This document shows positions 11,078 to 23,263 of a stretch of 64,000 nt of DNA, piece after piece. Source of the DNA: Schistosoma mansoni (lineage: Eukaryota; Platyhelminthes; Trematoda; Strigeidida; Schistosomatidae). Location: assembly GCF_000237925.1 (NCBI RefSeq), contig NC_031502.1:50135283-50199282 (forward strand), written 5' to 3'. Below the pieces are notes generated by a model that was not told the origin of the DNA, made no database searches, and was given only the letters and a program-made list of their open reading frames with translations. Every line of letters starts with the position of its first letter. The first letter of the stretch is position 1. Position numbers and translations under genes: made by a program.

Positions 11078-12765
11078 TTAATTTGTGTCAGTCGCCTTAG
11101 ACTTCGGGTAATTGCAGGGCTTCCTGCAATTTCTAGAGGATTTACCGCACTGGTTGTGATACCAGCAACAGTCGAGGTTGTCTGTCTCTCGATCACGAGA
11201 GACAGATCGCCTACGTGAAACGCTCCTACGTGAGGATTTTGACCGACTACGGTCATTACGAAATCGAAGATAGCGTGTCAGTGTATGACATAGTTCGGTA
11301 ATGTCATTCTGGGTCGTTTGAGGTTTTTCTTTGACTGAAAAGACCTCGGCCTTAGTAGATTTTGTGACCTCTAAGATGCGGTCGGCAGATGCAGCCAGCT
11401 CGTCTAGGGCGTCGTTTTGAAATGAGGTGAGAACTGCTTGCACCTGTTGAGGAAGTTTAGACAAGAAAAGTTGTCTGAATAGGCCACCATCGAAAGTTCG
11501 TTGGCCGATAACCTCTCTCATTCTTAGCAACGTGTCTGTCGCAGAACCATGTTGCAGGTCGATATTGTTAAGGAGTTGGTCTAACCGTTGTCGATCAGTT
11601 AATAATAATAATATATTTCTGCAATAGCAGGTACACACCATTTTTACAGGCATGATCTACAACATATACTGGTTCACAGTATGCATCCCAAGCAAGGTTG
11701 TTTAGTAATTATAATATATAAAATTTGATAGCAGTTCAGTCGTTCAGATATAATGTATTTTCATAAGAATAGTTTCCAAAGGGGCATGGCGTCCACGTTA
11801 CATACCAGATCCAATCTCGACAAAAAGTGTATTAGGGTTTCGGTCGTGCTAAGTATTTATGTAATGCAGCTTTTTAAGTTTATAGTTGTTATAAAGTAGG
11901 CTTGTGGAGCGCCTGGTTCGAACTATGACCTTGGGAAAGCGCGTTCGTCGAGCTTGTTCCAGATGTCAGAAGTTACATAGCTTCACCCTCAGAACAAGAT
12001 TCTGAAGAGAAGAAAAAAAAGAAACTGAGGAGCAGCAAGGCATTTGGATATGAACGATAACCAGTGCTTAACATTTATTAGTGGAACAGATGGAGGTATG
12101 ATAAATTATTAGATTAAATTGATACTAGCTCATGTTGCAAGAGTGAACAGTGATGAGGGGCTCCAGAGGAGAGAATGCAGTAATAAAGAACAATGAGTTG
12201 TGATATTTATCAAGGTGGAGTAGGTTCCAATGAAGGAGGGAAGTCAAGGTTGGAATGAGGAAGAACAGGGAGTGCATATAGAGAGTAGAGTGTTGAGTAA
12301 AATAGCAACCATATCCTTTACAGTCTGTTTTTTTCATCATCCGATGCCTGCCACACAGTTTTCATGTAAAAGTCCGAGTTAGCATGTTATAGGTTGTCTT
12401 AGTAGAATAGTTAATCCAGCACAAAAATTAGAAACATGAGTCTGAATGGTGAGTGTAGGAGAACAACCTCAATATCACAGATTGATTGACTCGTTCTCCG
12501 TGTTTTAAATCGACCGTTTGAGAGTTTCGTAAGGTTCCGGGACATCACTAGCAAACATACTAGGTGTTACGTATTTGTTAAATTCGCGCGGTAACGCCTT
12601 AACTACCGCCAGGAATCGTGTGCGCGAGTCCGTGATTCCATGCATGCAAAAATCAGCTTCTGCGTAGCAGAACCAGGACTCCATATTGTCAGGCCAAAAT
12701 GGCGTTAACTGAATCGAAGTAGGGGAAATAGACTTTAACTTAAAACCCTTAGGTGAGTGTTCCGT
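11078..12765 (-). pseudogene. gag region of the LTR element, split by an insertion (fossil)
   Basis: The N-terminal part at about 12510-12765 (MTEHSPKGF, then LTPFWPDNMESWF) and the C-terminal part at about 11078-11600 (LLNNIDLQHG, an Arg/Ser-rich stretch, then CWYHNQCGKSSRNCRKPC) are typical of CsRn1-clade gag. The last motif is the CHCC zinc finger of this clade. About 0.9 kb of unrelated DNA separates the two parts. Confidence 0.85.
11602..12495 (-). mobile_element. Unclassified element nested in gag
   Basis: About 0.9 kb that interrupts gag and matches no other part of the LTR element. Read on the minus strand it ends in a short TTA-repeat tail at the gag junction (near 11600-11612), which suggests a non-LTR retroelement or SINE. 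No protein-coding stretch is recognisable. Boundaries are approximate and no clear target duplication was found. Confidence 0.6.
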
Positions 12766-12927
12766 CATAGTAATATAAAGAACGAAAAATGTCCAATTAA
12801 AATATATCCGGGAAAAACTCGCGAAAAAAAAGTATATCACAATATATAAAATTCAAATAAAGAATAACAATGAATAATAATATTCCAAAAAGAAACAGAC
12901 TCACAGTTTATTGGCTTGGTGTGCCAG

Positions 12928-12945
12928 ATCACGTCGGTCTCACCA
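12928..12945 (-). promoter_or_regulatory. Primer-binding site, tRNA-Trp type
   Basis: One base inside the 5' LTR, in element orientation, lies TGGTGAGACCGACGTGAT. This closely resembles the sequence complementary to the 3' end of tRNA-Trp used by CsRn1-clade elements. Confidence 0.75.
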
Positions 12946-12946
12946 C

Positions 12947-13267
12947 TGAGGAGACGACTGATATTCTAACTTTACAATTAGCTACCAGTAGCACCTTCTA
13001 TAATCGAAACCCTTTTGGCCAAATAGAAGTCAGACGAAAAGAGGTAGGAAAGATATATTTGATACGTTACCAATATATCGAGAGGCGTTCGTTCTTAACT
13101 GACTATTGAGACGTAGGAGCTGTGTCCCACGCCGGGTTGCAACGTGATCTGGTACGGATGCATGACCGAAAGCCTTCAGTTAAACAAGTCCACTTAAACA
13201 ACGTGGTCAGCATCCAATGTCGAACACTTAATGAGCTATTGATTTTGGGGAATTATTTACAGCTACA
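12947..13267 (-). repeat. 5' LTR of the Ty3/gypsy element
   Basis: 321 bases, differing from the 3' LTR at two positions. It is the LTR nearer the PALS1-like gene but is transcribed away from it. Confidence 0.95.
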
Positions 13268-13952
13268 ACAGGAAGGGAGGGTGGAGTCGCCATGTGCCTG
13301 CGATCTTGCTTGGTAGCACATCAATTACACACTCAAGAGTTTATCAATCTCGACGAATCTGTATGGTGCTCGGAAAGATTGTCGAACACCTAAAAATTAC
13401 ATCTTTAGGGGAGTCAAATTCAAGTCTAATCAAGAGAGCCTCGAACTATTCAACCTTAACCCATTAAAGTAAAGACGTTCCAAAGGTGACATTCCAATGA
13501 CTATAAGCACCCTAAACACTTCCGTGAATCCTAACAAGAGCCCTTGGGGTAACAGCCAGGAACTAAACATGCAACACAGCTGAAGGGGCTATAGGTACAC
13601 CTTCTACTCCTTGAGAGTAGTCAAATGTTAAAAATCGCTTTCAGTTGGGCTAGCTTAAACGATTTTTCAGCAGTTCTTTAAGACAAAACCTGACAACTTC
13701 TAAGGATTATTACAGTATCTCACTGTAACTTAGTAATTCTTTTTTCTCTTTAATCGCAAAATTCATCTTGGTGTTTACTTGTGTGCATTGATGATCCACT
13801 ACAACTAGGCGCAGAAGCCCGTTAGGCGGGAGTTTTTTTTATTCTGTCCAGAGCTACTTGTCCCATTTTTGACCACAGCGTATAGGTGATATTTCGAATC
13901 TTTGCGTTACTTTAAGGTGACGTTAGTGACTGTCCATTGTTTGATACTCGCT
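13268..13952. other. 5' flank of the PALS1-like gene
   Basis: Host DNA between the young LTR element and the start codon at 13953; the core promoter and 5' UTR should lie here or beyond the element. No convincing TATA box or spliced-leader acceptor was identified. A short inverted sequence with a T-run (cgcagaagcccg at 13811, then gcgggagttttttt) is present but of unknown meaning. Confidence 0.45.
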
Positions 13953-13968
13953 ATGGAAAATCAAAAGG
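13953..13968 (+). CDS. MPP5: PALS1-like exon 1 (start codon)
   Basis: ATG followed by four codons (MENQK) and one extra base, then donor gtaagg. The short following intron and the perfect phase into exon 2 make this the preferred start. The joined N-terminus [19 protein letters not shown] resembles the PALS1 N-terminal helix that carries the Par6-binding region. Confidence 0.7.
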
Positions 13969-16900
13969 GTAAGGTCTTTTTCTTCAAATTATCTGCTGTT
14001 AAAAGATAGAAACTTGGAATTCTATGCGGAAGAAGTCAGAAAAAGGCAGGATTTAGAAAAAGAAAAGGAGGGAGAAAAAGAGTTCCTACGTACCTCATTA
14101 CGTGCGTCTAGTCGTTTGCAAGCTATTGAAAAATACAGAAGAATCATCAAAAAAGACGAATACAAGAGATCTGAGGTAAATCAAGCATTTGAAGATGATT
14201 CAAAGGCGGAAAGCAGCCCAGGTTTGTTGATAGCTTACAAATAATAACATAGCTTTTGTGTTTGAAAACTTGGAATATTAGTACATATTACTGTTTAGTT
14301 TTACGTTTTCGTTGTTATGTGTACTAATGTTCGAGGTATTTTGTTGTAAGTAAGGCTAAGTTTGCCTGAATTAACAACTAAACTATTAATATCGTTGTGC
14401 TTTCCGAAGCCTCATCATACAAGTTTGCCGAATAACGGACGATATAAAAAAACAATAAAGTCACCAGAAGTTATAAGATATGTTAAAAGGTCTGAGTTGT
14501 GTTTTTAAACCTTTTCAGTATATGTGGAAGTGTTGGTAGATACTTTTTGTAGTACAGACAACAGTAAAAAGTCTCTTTCTAACCTATTCGAACACTATTA
14601 CCAGATGTATGATCACAAACGTAGCTTTTTGAAAAACCTGTACAGTATGCTAGTAAATAAATATTACTCAATCAATTATTCTGAACAAGGTTTCTTAAAT
14701 AATGCATTTAGAATATGTCGAATCCAATTTATTCGACTGGTTTATTATTATTTACAGCTACACCGCCTAGTTACATCGTGAATGAATTATTTAATAGACT
14801 TGGAACATTAATAAACTTATTTCACATGTGAATGAGTTGCAATGCATAATTCGTCCTAACAAGACAAGGCTATAGATTACTGTGTAGCAAATTCATGGCC
14901 ACGAATAAGTTCAACCGAATTAAGTGCATACAGATAATAAAAGTTAGGAAACTGACTGAGTATGAGTACCGAACGATAATGTTGACATCAAGTTTTCATA
15001 TGACCATGGGGAAGTTTATCCATACAAGATAGGTAGTAAATGAGGTGATCTATGTAGATGAAATAATATTCTAAACAAAAGTTTTGGTGAGTTATAGAAT
15101 AGAGTTTTTCAGAAGTTGCGAGTGAATAAAGTCAATAAAACTGCAATAATTGGCAACTTTGTAACATATTTATCACTGTTTCTTTTTGGATACACAGATC
15201 TGGTTTTAGACGTTTTATTTCTATTTCTTCGGCAAATTTCGAAACATTAAGGCTTGACTGTTTATTATTCATCTTAAAACATTTCAGTGTATAGAGTTGA
15301 TGTCCTGTGTCAAGGAGATGACTTGAGATAGTACTGCTGAATGCTTTTAATCCATTTCACCTTAAATTTTTCAGGATATGTTCTTTGAATCGGACATAGG
15401 CTCTCCTTTCTGTTCTACCAATATAACTGCTTTGGCAGATACATGTAAATTTGTGTACAAAGTGGCTGGTAACATGAAAAGGATACTTATTGGCCCTCGA
15501 TTGTGTTAAGAAACATGTTTCTTTTTAGACGACAATCAGTTTAGCTGCAGGATATGTTCTTGTCAATGCAGTTTTTAGTCCCATATTGATTGGCCATGTG
15601 ACATCCTCACCGTTGAACTGAAGTTGGGTTTCCTATCTTCACTTTTTCTATATTTCTGAATAAGTTTCAGTGGGTATCCGTTATTCTTTGAGCGTTTTTT
15701 AACAATCACAACTTCCTCTTCTAATATATCGGCAGTACATATTCTTTTTGTTCTGTGAAATAGTGTTTTAACAAGTGTTTTGTCTGTAACTGATTGGACA
15801 AAAGCTATTGAAATAGATATAAATTTCATTCATGTGTCTTTTTTATAAACTGAACGTTGAACTGTGCCATTCTTCCTTCGTTTCATTAAGATATCGAGAA
15901 AATGGAACTTGTTTTCACTTTCATATTACATGGTAAACTAGATATTTGGATGTGCTTTGTTGAAAGTGTTTAACAGATTTGTTGCATGTTGTTAATTATT
16001 ACATGCGATGAAGTTATCACCAACATATCTCGAATAATACATCATTTCATCAGTCGTTCCTTTGAGCTTGGGTCTTTCGAGATTAGCCATGAAAATATCT
16101 ACTAGGACAGAACCTAACGAACTTTCTATTGTTACACCATCATTTTGTTGGTAATATCACATTGTTGAACTGGAACTGAACATCTTTTGTACATAAGATT
16201 AACAGTCGTTTGATTTCTGATGCCGGTAGAGGTAGGATGTCAGAATTCTGGCAAATTACGTCCATGGTTTTGAAAAGTGCTTTTTTTTGTAATCAATAAT
16301 GTCACATCAAAGAAAACTATAAACGTACCAGCAATACTTATGTGGTTTATACTGTCAGCAAATTCAAATGAATCCCTCAATGTATACAAGGCTAATCGTT
16401 GGCGGACTGGTTCTAACTTATCCGCTAGCCATCGTACGACTTTGTGGTTGAGTGAATTGACCATTAACAGAATACGTCTTAAGTGAATACCTTGTTTATG
16501 TATTTTTGGTAAACCTTACATGTGGGGCAAGCGAGACTCACGAGGTCGTATGTTATTGTAAGTGGGATTATCGATCATCTTCTTCAGGAGATTCCCGAAA
16601 ACTTTCATGATTCTTTTCTCAGTTGAACTAGCTAAATCCTTGCTACTTTCATCTAACTTGAATCTCATATGGTCACTTGAAACGGACTTCATCTTAGAGA
16701 CATAATAATTTTAGGACTAAAGAACTCATATAAGAACACGGCACTTTCATCGCGGATGTAATTCTGAATGGTTTAGATGGGTTTAAAATTTGTTTAGTAG
16801 ATATAATCGATTATGCATTTTTCAAAAAGCATCAGAGTTAACACGTCTTTTTATCTCTAAACTTTGTGAAATGGTCACGGTTTGCCTGGAAAATCGTGAG

Positions 16901-19900
16901 CTTTCTTAACTTTGAAAATAGCGAACAGCCGATAGTAGATAATGCGAAACTTATTTAGAGCTTACAGTAGTTCATATTCAATTCAAGATAATAGAATTCA
17001 ATTAATCTTATATTCTATGATAACTAAAACTCTGGTTCAACCTCAAACTAGCTAATAAAGCTTTGTAATTTATAACTGGTAACTTTCTTATTACTTCAAG
17101 CTTACTGATAACTCATTAAAACGATTGTCTTGAATATTTTTCACTAAATGTGGTGATAGGCAATGTAACTGTTTTATCACATAAAATGTCGAATACTTTT
17201 TGTAGTAATCTTACTTTATTTTGGAGTTAAACAACAAATTATCATAATGCTTTAATTTAACCGTTGCACTAATAAGAATAAGGGGGTAACTAATTAAGGA
17301 TACGGAAAAATAGAGTCAAAGTTATCAAGTGAAAAAGATAAAACCTATGTAATATTTGTTTGTTTTTTAAGTACTGGATATTTTGTCTCACAATGATATA
17401 CAGAACATCCACGTAATCATATAATGAAGAAAGACTGAGAAAAGTAGTATATATGTATATATACCTATATATATGTATATTGATGTTTTGTACCAAAACA
17501 CATTTGGATAAATAAGTTATTTAAACTATTGTTGATGATCCATGCATATTATTCACCTAACAGTAAAAGTTTATTTGCTTGGCGTTCTGTCTTTTGGTGT
17601 TGTTTTCATGAGTATTTTGAGGAGTTGTCTTGTGAATTCACTATTATTTTGTAATTTGCATAAAAACGACTTTTAGAATCCACGAAGAACTTGTTGTTTG
17701 CAACAAACAGAAGACTCCATACTACTTGTCAATCTACTCAGTCATTCAATTGCTTGTTATTAGGATAGTTATTGACCCGTTCCTGCTACAAATCCCATCT
17801 TTAGCGTTTAGTGACTGAAAAATACTTTTTAGATTGAGACTGATGATCAGTATGATCGCACAACCTTATATGTATAGGTATAGGTTGTCCTGGGAAATAG
17901 GTATCAACCAATAAGTCTTTATATGAAAGATCAATCTGCCAAAGCTCAATTATATGAAGAATTATTTTTAGTAGTAGGTCTGTGACCGAGTTAAACAAAA
18001 GTGGTTTGATTGAAAATTCTTGGTAGAAGTAACTTTTTAAGATCCTCAGAAACTATGTAAAAAGTACAGAAGAATCCTTGATGAAATTTTTATTAGGAAT
18101 TGCATTTAGTTTTATAGACAGATACTACCACAGAATCCTCCCGACAACTGACAGATTTAAACACTTTCTCAGCCGAAGAAACAATGTTAATGTGGAGCCG
18201 TGACATGTTTCAACTTAAGAATTTGATAAATACTAAATACCTAGTCTGGGATTACTTCTACTGTCACTGATATCCTGGTTGTGATATTTCTTGTAAGTTC
18301 AACAGATTTCCTCTCCAAAACTTAGTGTTGTTATGTACCAATATTAAAATAATATCTTTCAGCAACACTCAGTGTTAATTAGGGGTCTACAGTAATATCA
18401 TGATATGAATTGGATGTTTTCTGATTGCAAAGAGACGGAATAACACACCTTCTTTAGTAATATTTCGTTGCATTTATAATTAAACAATGTAACTAGGAGA
18501 TGGATCTGAAGTTTTCTTACTAGTAAGACAAGTCCCCAAATCTTCGCTGTAGTCAGAATTCAATTTGTGATTGCAATCACTGTTGAATTAGTTACCTCCA
18601 TTTCAATATTGTCATTATTATTGCCACCTTATTATGATTACTTTATGATTGTTTTTTGCAATAACTAGGTTTTATACAATATTTCTAACAATGTACACAT
18701 ATTACAAAATAGTTAATCTTTCACACACTTATCTTGTTTCCCATAAATTGGACTTATGAGGTTTTGGAAAGTAACTACTTACTCCTCATCAGCAAATTGA
18801 ATTACTCTGTACATGTTACACACAAAACCCTATTTTTTTAAAACATTCTATTTACGAAATGAGTATACATGAGAACGGTTAAGAGCACATGGAATGAAAG
18901 AAACTTCATCTTACTATGTTGGTTCTTCTTGCTTTACAAAATAACTATCTCTTGTTTATGATTTGTTGCATTTCAGAACTCACGGAACTTTTGTGCTATC
19001 TGCGGACAAAGATGCCAGTTCCAAGAGAAGAGAAAGAGAATAAATTCCAATCATCAGATGTCACACTTCCAACAAACGAAACTACTTTGGATTTAGAAAC
19101 GGAACAGTGGGAGTGGCTTTTAAACGTTCTATCTGATCCAAATTTATCAAAAGCATTTCTTATGCATGACAAAGTGGCGAAAGCATATGAGACTTGTAAA
19201 AGTGTTATGCATCCTAAACCAAGATATCGTTGGCCTGTTTTAGCTGGATTAGCATATGACACGATGGAAGCTGTTAAAGAACGACTATTAACAGCATTGA
19301 AGAATCCGGGTCAATTTGATGCGTTTACTTTAAATTGTATCTCCGCAATACTTAATTTATGCTCATCCCCTTTATTTCAGGTATGCAACATTACTATATA
19401 ATGGTGATATTAGCGTTTCAACTGATAGTCAATACTTATCAAGTTACTCAAATTGTTTAAATCTATTACGGTCTAGTATGTAAATTCCATCAAAGTTGCA
19501 AGTATATCAATAAAGAAAAAAATACACGTTAATTGATTCGATAGTTAACTTTCACGGATCATGGTGATCATAGTATGCATTATGTATTAGTTTACTTTTA
19601 ATTCACTCCATTACCTGAATTGAGAGTGAATCAAGAATAGTAATAGAATGTAATAATTTGCCAAATCTAAAGATGCACATATTATAACTTATTATCATAA
19701 GGTACAGATCATGTGATAAAATAGTTAGGTTACTATCCTAGCGATTATTCTTGTAAATACGACGATTAATTTACTTTTCATTGCCTTTGAGTAATACGAT
19801 TCACGCGAAGTTTATTGGACACCTGTATGAAATCTCTAGGTAAATCACAGTTAGAATAATAACTTTATAATTCCAATAGCGCGTTGTCTTCTAAATAGTC

Positions 19901-22900
19901 TACAATATACTAAAACGTTGTTACTGTGTAGTAAATTTAAAATTTCCCCTGAACAATATAATAATCATATGATTTCTAAGTATCATTTAATATATTTTAT
20001 TGTTTAGAACTTATTAATTGCTATGGATGGATTAGCAAATACATGGCTTTTTGATGCTGATGATGATTTTGTTGCATCTGAAAGTTTAAAGTTATCAGAT
20101 GATATCGATAGAAACTCTATTTCCAGTTCATATATTCAAAAATCTTCTGTCCCAGGTTGTTATGCTACACTTGCATACGATGATCAAGGTCGTGATTCCT
20201 ATTCAGAACACGGAGTTAGATTAAAATATGTAATTCTTCAAAAAACTGGTAATGAATTCTTGGTAAGTCAGAAAAAGTCTGTTTATAGTAAATTCGCTCA
20301 TGAAAATATGAAGAATAATTTAGTATCATAAGGGGTTTTGTGGAGATTTCAGTACTTTTTCAAAGTTGAAATCATGAGTCAATTGAAGCTAGACCACCAT
20401 GGAAAACCTGGAAGCACTGGATGGCCGTTTCGTTCTATTGTGGGACTCCTCAGCAATGCGCATCCACGATCCCGCCTCGCGAGCGAGATTCGAATCCAGG
20501 ACCTACCAGTCTCGAGCCAGAGCCCTTAACCGATAGACCAATGAGCCGGCATCCAACCGTGATAATGTCTAAGGTCTCTGGCTCGAGACTGGTAGGTCCT
20601 GGGTTCGAATCTCGCGGGTGCGGGATCGTGGATGCGCACTGCTGAGGGGTCCCATAATAGGACGAAACGGCCGTCCAATAAATTAGTCCACATTCTTGAC
20701 ATTTTCTTTAGATTTACTAAAATATTTATTTGTTGAATTTTTGTAAAATAAAATTTACTGTTTTATTTTCGTAATATTTATCAGGGAGCTACGGTTCGTT
20801 TGGAGAGAAATTCAGTTCTAATTGCTCGGATTGTTAATGGAGGATTAGCTTGTAAGACGAGTAAGTAACCAAAGTAAATAAATGTGCAATTCTTTCCTTT
20901 GACATTTCAGTGGATTTAAAAAAAGATGGATATAACTAGGCTGACAGAAATGATAGTTTTGCTCACAGAATCGATCCTTAAATCTCAAGTAAATAGATTT
21001 TAAGAGATAGAACCATTAACTATTTAACTGAGTATAACTGAGAATATGTTACAGAATTTTCGATGTTATTTATGAGTAAAATACTCAGTTAAGATATTGT
21101 GACCGTTAGCTACTTATCAGATAGGAAATTTTTTTTAAAAAAAATCTAAAAAAATGAAGGTGATGGAGTAACTAATGTTCATTCATGTCTATTCGTTGTA
21201 ACAGTTGTTTTGATTGGTTTAAAGTACTCACAACTTGGTAATCAATATGTTATTGTTGACTAAACACAAATGGAGGTCAGAACATCTAACTTTAAAAACA
21301 ATTCAACCGTTAAGGATTCATCTAAGATACCACAACCATTCAAATTTTGTAAATAATCTAAATTGAATGTGACTTCTAGGCTGTTATATGTCTTTTTTCT
21401 CAAGTGACCGATGATTAGTTTTAATCATACAAAGATACTATTTATAGTTAGCTCTATTCTCAAGCGTCTACCTGTGTATATCACCAGCCAGGTATTTAAA
21501 TGACTATCGAACTAATCTCATTTTGTTACATCAATTTGTTCATAGTCATAATAATTCGAAATCTAGAACTAAAGTTTATTATATTGTAGCTAATGTGAAT
21601 CAAAAAGTAATCATAGCGTACTGGTATAGTTTTGAATATTTGTTACATAATAGTTCTTCATAAATTTATATGCTACTCACCGTGAGTAGTTTGACTACTA
21701 TATTACTAGTGAATTTGGCTTGTACATTATGCTTTCCTATTTACTTAGAGAGTTATTGTTTGCATAATTCAAGATGGCTGTTAATATCATGGTGATGAAT
21801 CAGTATTAAATAGCAAAGGATTTAGTACCAATGTCTGTTTATTCAATTAACCGCAAGTCGTATCAGCATAGCCAATGAAAATGAACCAGAGCAGAATAAA
21901 ACGTCCGTTGGAAAAAATTTCACTACCTATGTTAGTAACAAATTAAACGAAAATAGTATAGTTCGAAAACAGTTGGTAAAATCGGGGAGTAAGCATCATC
22001 GAGTGAACCTGAACAGGGAGGTTCTAGCCTCTGGAGATGACTTAGATCAACGATCAATAACTTCATATCGGCACAAATATTTGGTTCTTAACCCACTTGT
22101 GTAGAGTGAAGTTTGTTTATACATTCCTAAATCTTAAAAAATGGTGATTGGATTCTTGAATAAATATCACTTGATACTATAGGAAGATTTTAGAGATTGT
22201 TGGATTTCGTAGTTTACATGCGAAACATTGGATATTGAACCAGTGGTTTAGCGGTTAAGAACTATCCCCAAGACCAAAGAGTCCTGGGTCCAATATTCGA
22301 CTAGGTCGTAGATGTGCACTATAAAGAAGGCCCATACTAATACTGCCTAGCTGTACAATGCTTCTCGGGTTTTAATGGTTGTCTAGATAAGTCAGTTCGT
22401 GATATCAGATATGAAATATTACTTTTAGTTGTATTCTGATACAAATACTTTTCAGTATTAAGGATATTCTCCATGACGTCTCAGATGTAAAAACGTGGGT
22501 TACAACCAACTTTGTTTTGGAGCTTTATTGTACCTCCATCTAGTCCAGAGGGTCCTCATACTTGTCAGGTGCTGAAAATTTCAAAATCAAGATACAGAAT
22601 TTACACGGTAGTTACGTAATTAAACTAAATGATGTTGAAAACCGTTTCTTATCAGTAGAAGTTTTGACGTCTACAATTTCTTTGGAACTTAGAGGTTTCA
22701 TTTGTCATTCTTAATACCTGATTGCGAGGTGTATCGCGTTAAACTTTCCAAATTCACATTACGTTTTGACAACAAGTAGAAATCTTCGAAATATTCACGT
22801 TTCCATTATGTTAAAATATTTTGTCAACTAGACCTTCTCCACGAAGGTGATGAACTGTTATCTGTCAATGGAATCGAACTATTGGGGAAAGATTTGAATA

Positions 22901-23225
22901 CAGTATGTGATATTATGGTAAGCAATTTTATGCACAATACATCTATGTAATTAATGAATCAGTTAAATATTTTCAAGTTTTCTCCAACACTCTGGTGCAT
23001 TTATAAATGATAATAGAATGGTGACAAACTAATTGTAGCTGATGATCATTAGTATTATGTCGTCTAATTTTATAGTGAATTATCCGTATATCTAAGCCAA
23101 TCTATAATGTAATATTATATATATATATATAATTGTACAGCTTGATAATAAATCTGTTGAAAAGAAATCCCTTTGCTGAATTTCGTTTTTTAATGTTTAA
23201 ATGGGAATTATATGTCAGTTAACTT

Positions 23226-23263
<38 letters not shown>

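Larger units (their letters stand above)
7382..13267 (-). mobile_element. Whole-length CsRn1/Boudicca-type Ty3/gypsy LTR retrotransposon (fossil, young)
   Basis: A 5.9 kb element on the minus strand bounded by two 321-base LTRs, with a 4-base target duplication (ACAG at 7378-7381 and 13268-13271). In element order from right to left: 5' LTR, a primer site resembling the 3' end of tRNA-Trp, gag with a CHCC-type zinc finger, protease, reverse transcriptase, RNase H, H2C2 zinc finger, integrase, polypurine tract, 3' LTR. The tRNA-Trp primer site and CHCC gag finger are hallmarks of the CsRn1 clade, which includes schistosome Boudicca. The LTRs differ at 2 of 321 positions, so insertion is recent. 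The coding part is nevertheless broken in several places (roughly five or more), and another element of about 0.9 kb lies inside gag. It ends 685 bases before the start codon of the PALS1-like gene. Confidence 0.93.
20263..20784 (+). other. Intron 4, filled by an inverted SINE pair
   Basis: 522 bases, of which about 340 are two tRNA-derived SINE copies in opposite orientation (20338-20557 and 20566-20690). Confidence 0.8.

Noticed and set aside
12870-13316. Open frames of 79 and 64 codons
   Set aside because: They lie within and across the 5' LTR; the same reading is found in the 3' LTR.
14008-14009. Alternative AG acceptor for PALS1-like exon 2
   Set aside because: It would put the downstream coding sequence out of frame with the ATG at 13953; the AG at 14004-14005 keeps phase.
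14524-14781. Open frame in intron 2 after an acceptor-like cttttcag
   Set aside because: Composition is AT-driven (Tyr, Asn and Lys rich), the frame does not match the PALS1 family, and exon 2 already joins exon 3 in phase without it.
18996-19262. Open frame of 88 codons on the minus strand
   Set aside because: Shadow of PALS1-like exon 3 on the opposite strand.
20500-20620. tRNA gene candidates in intron 4
   Set aside because: A and B boxes are present but no complete cloverleaf was found and the sequence continues into a SINE body; these are SINE heads. The same holds for 22238, 43988, 59118-59225 and 62950-63035.
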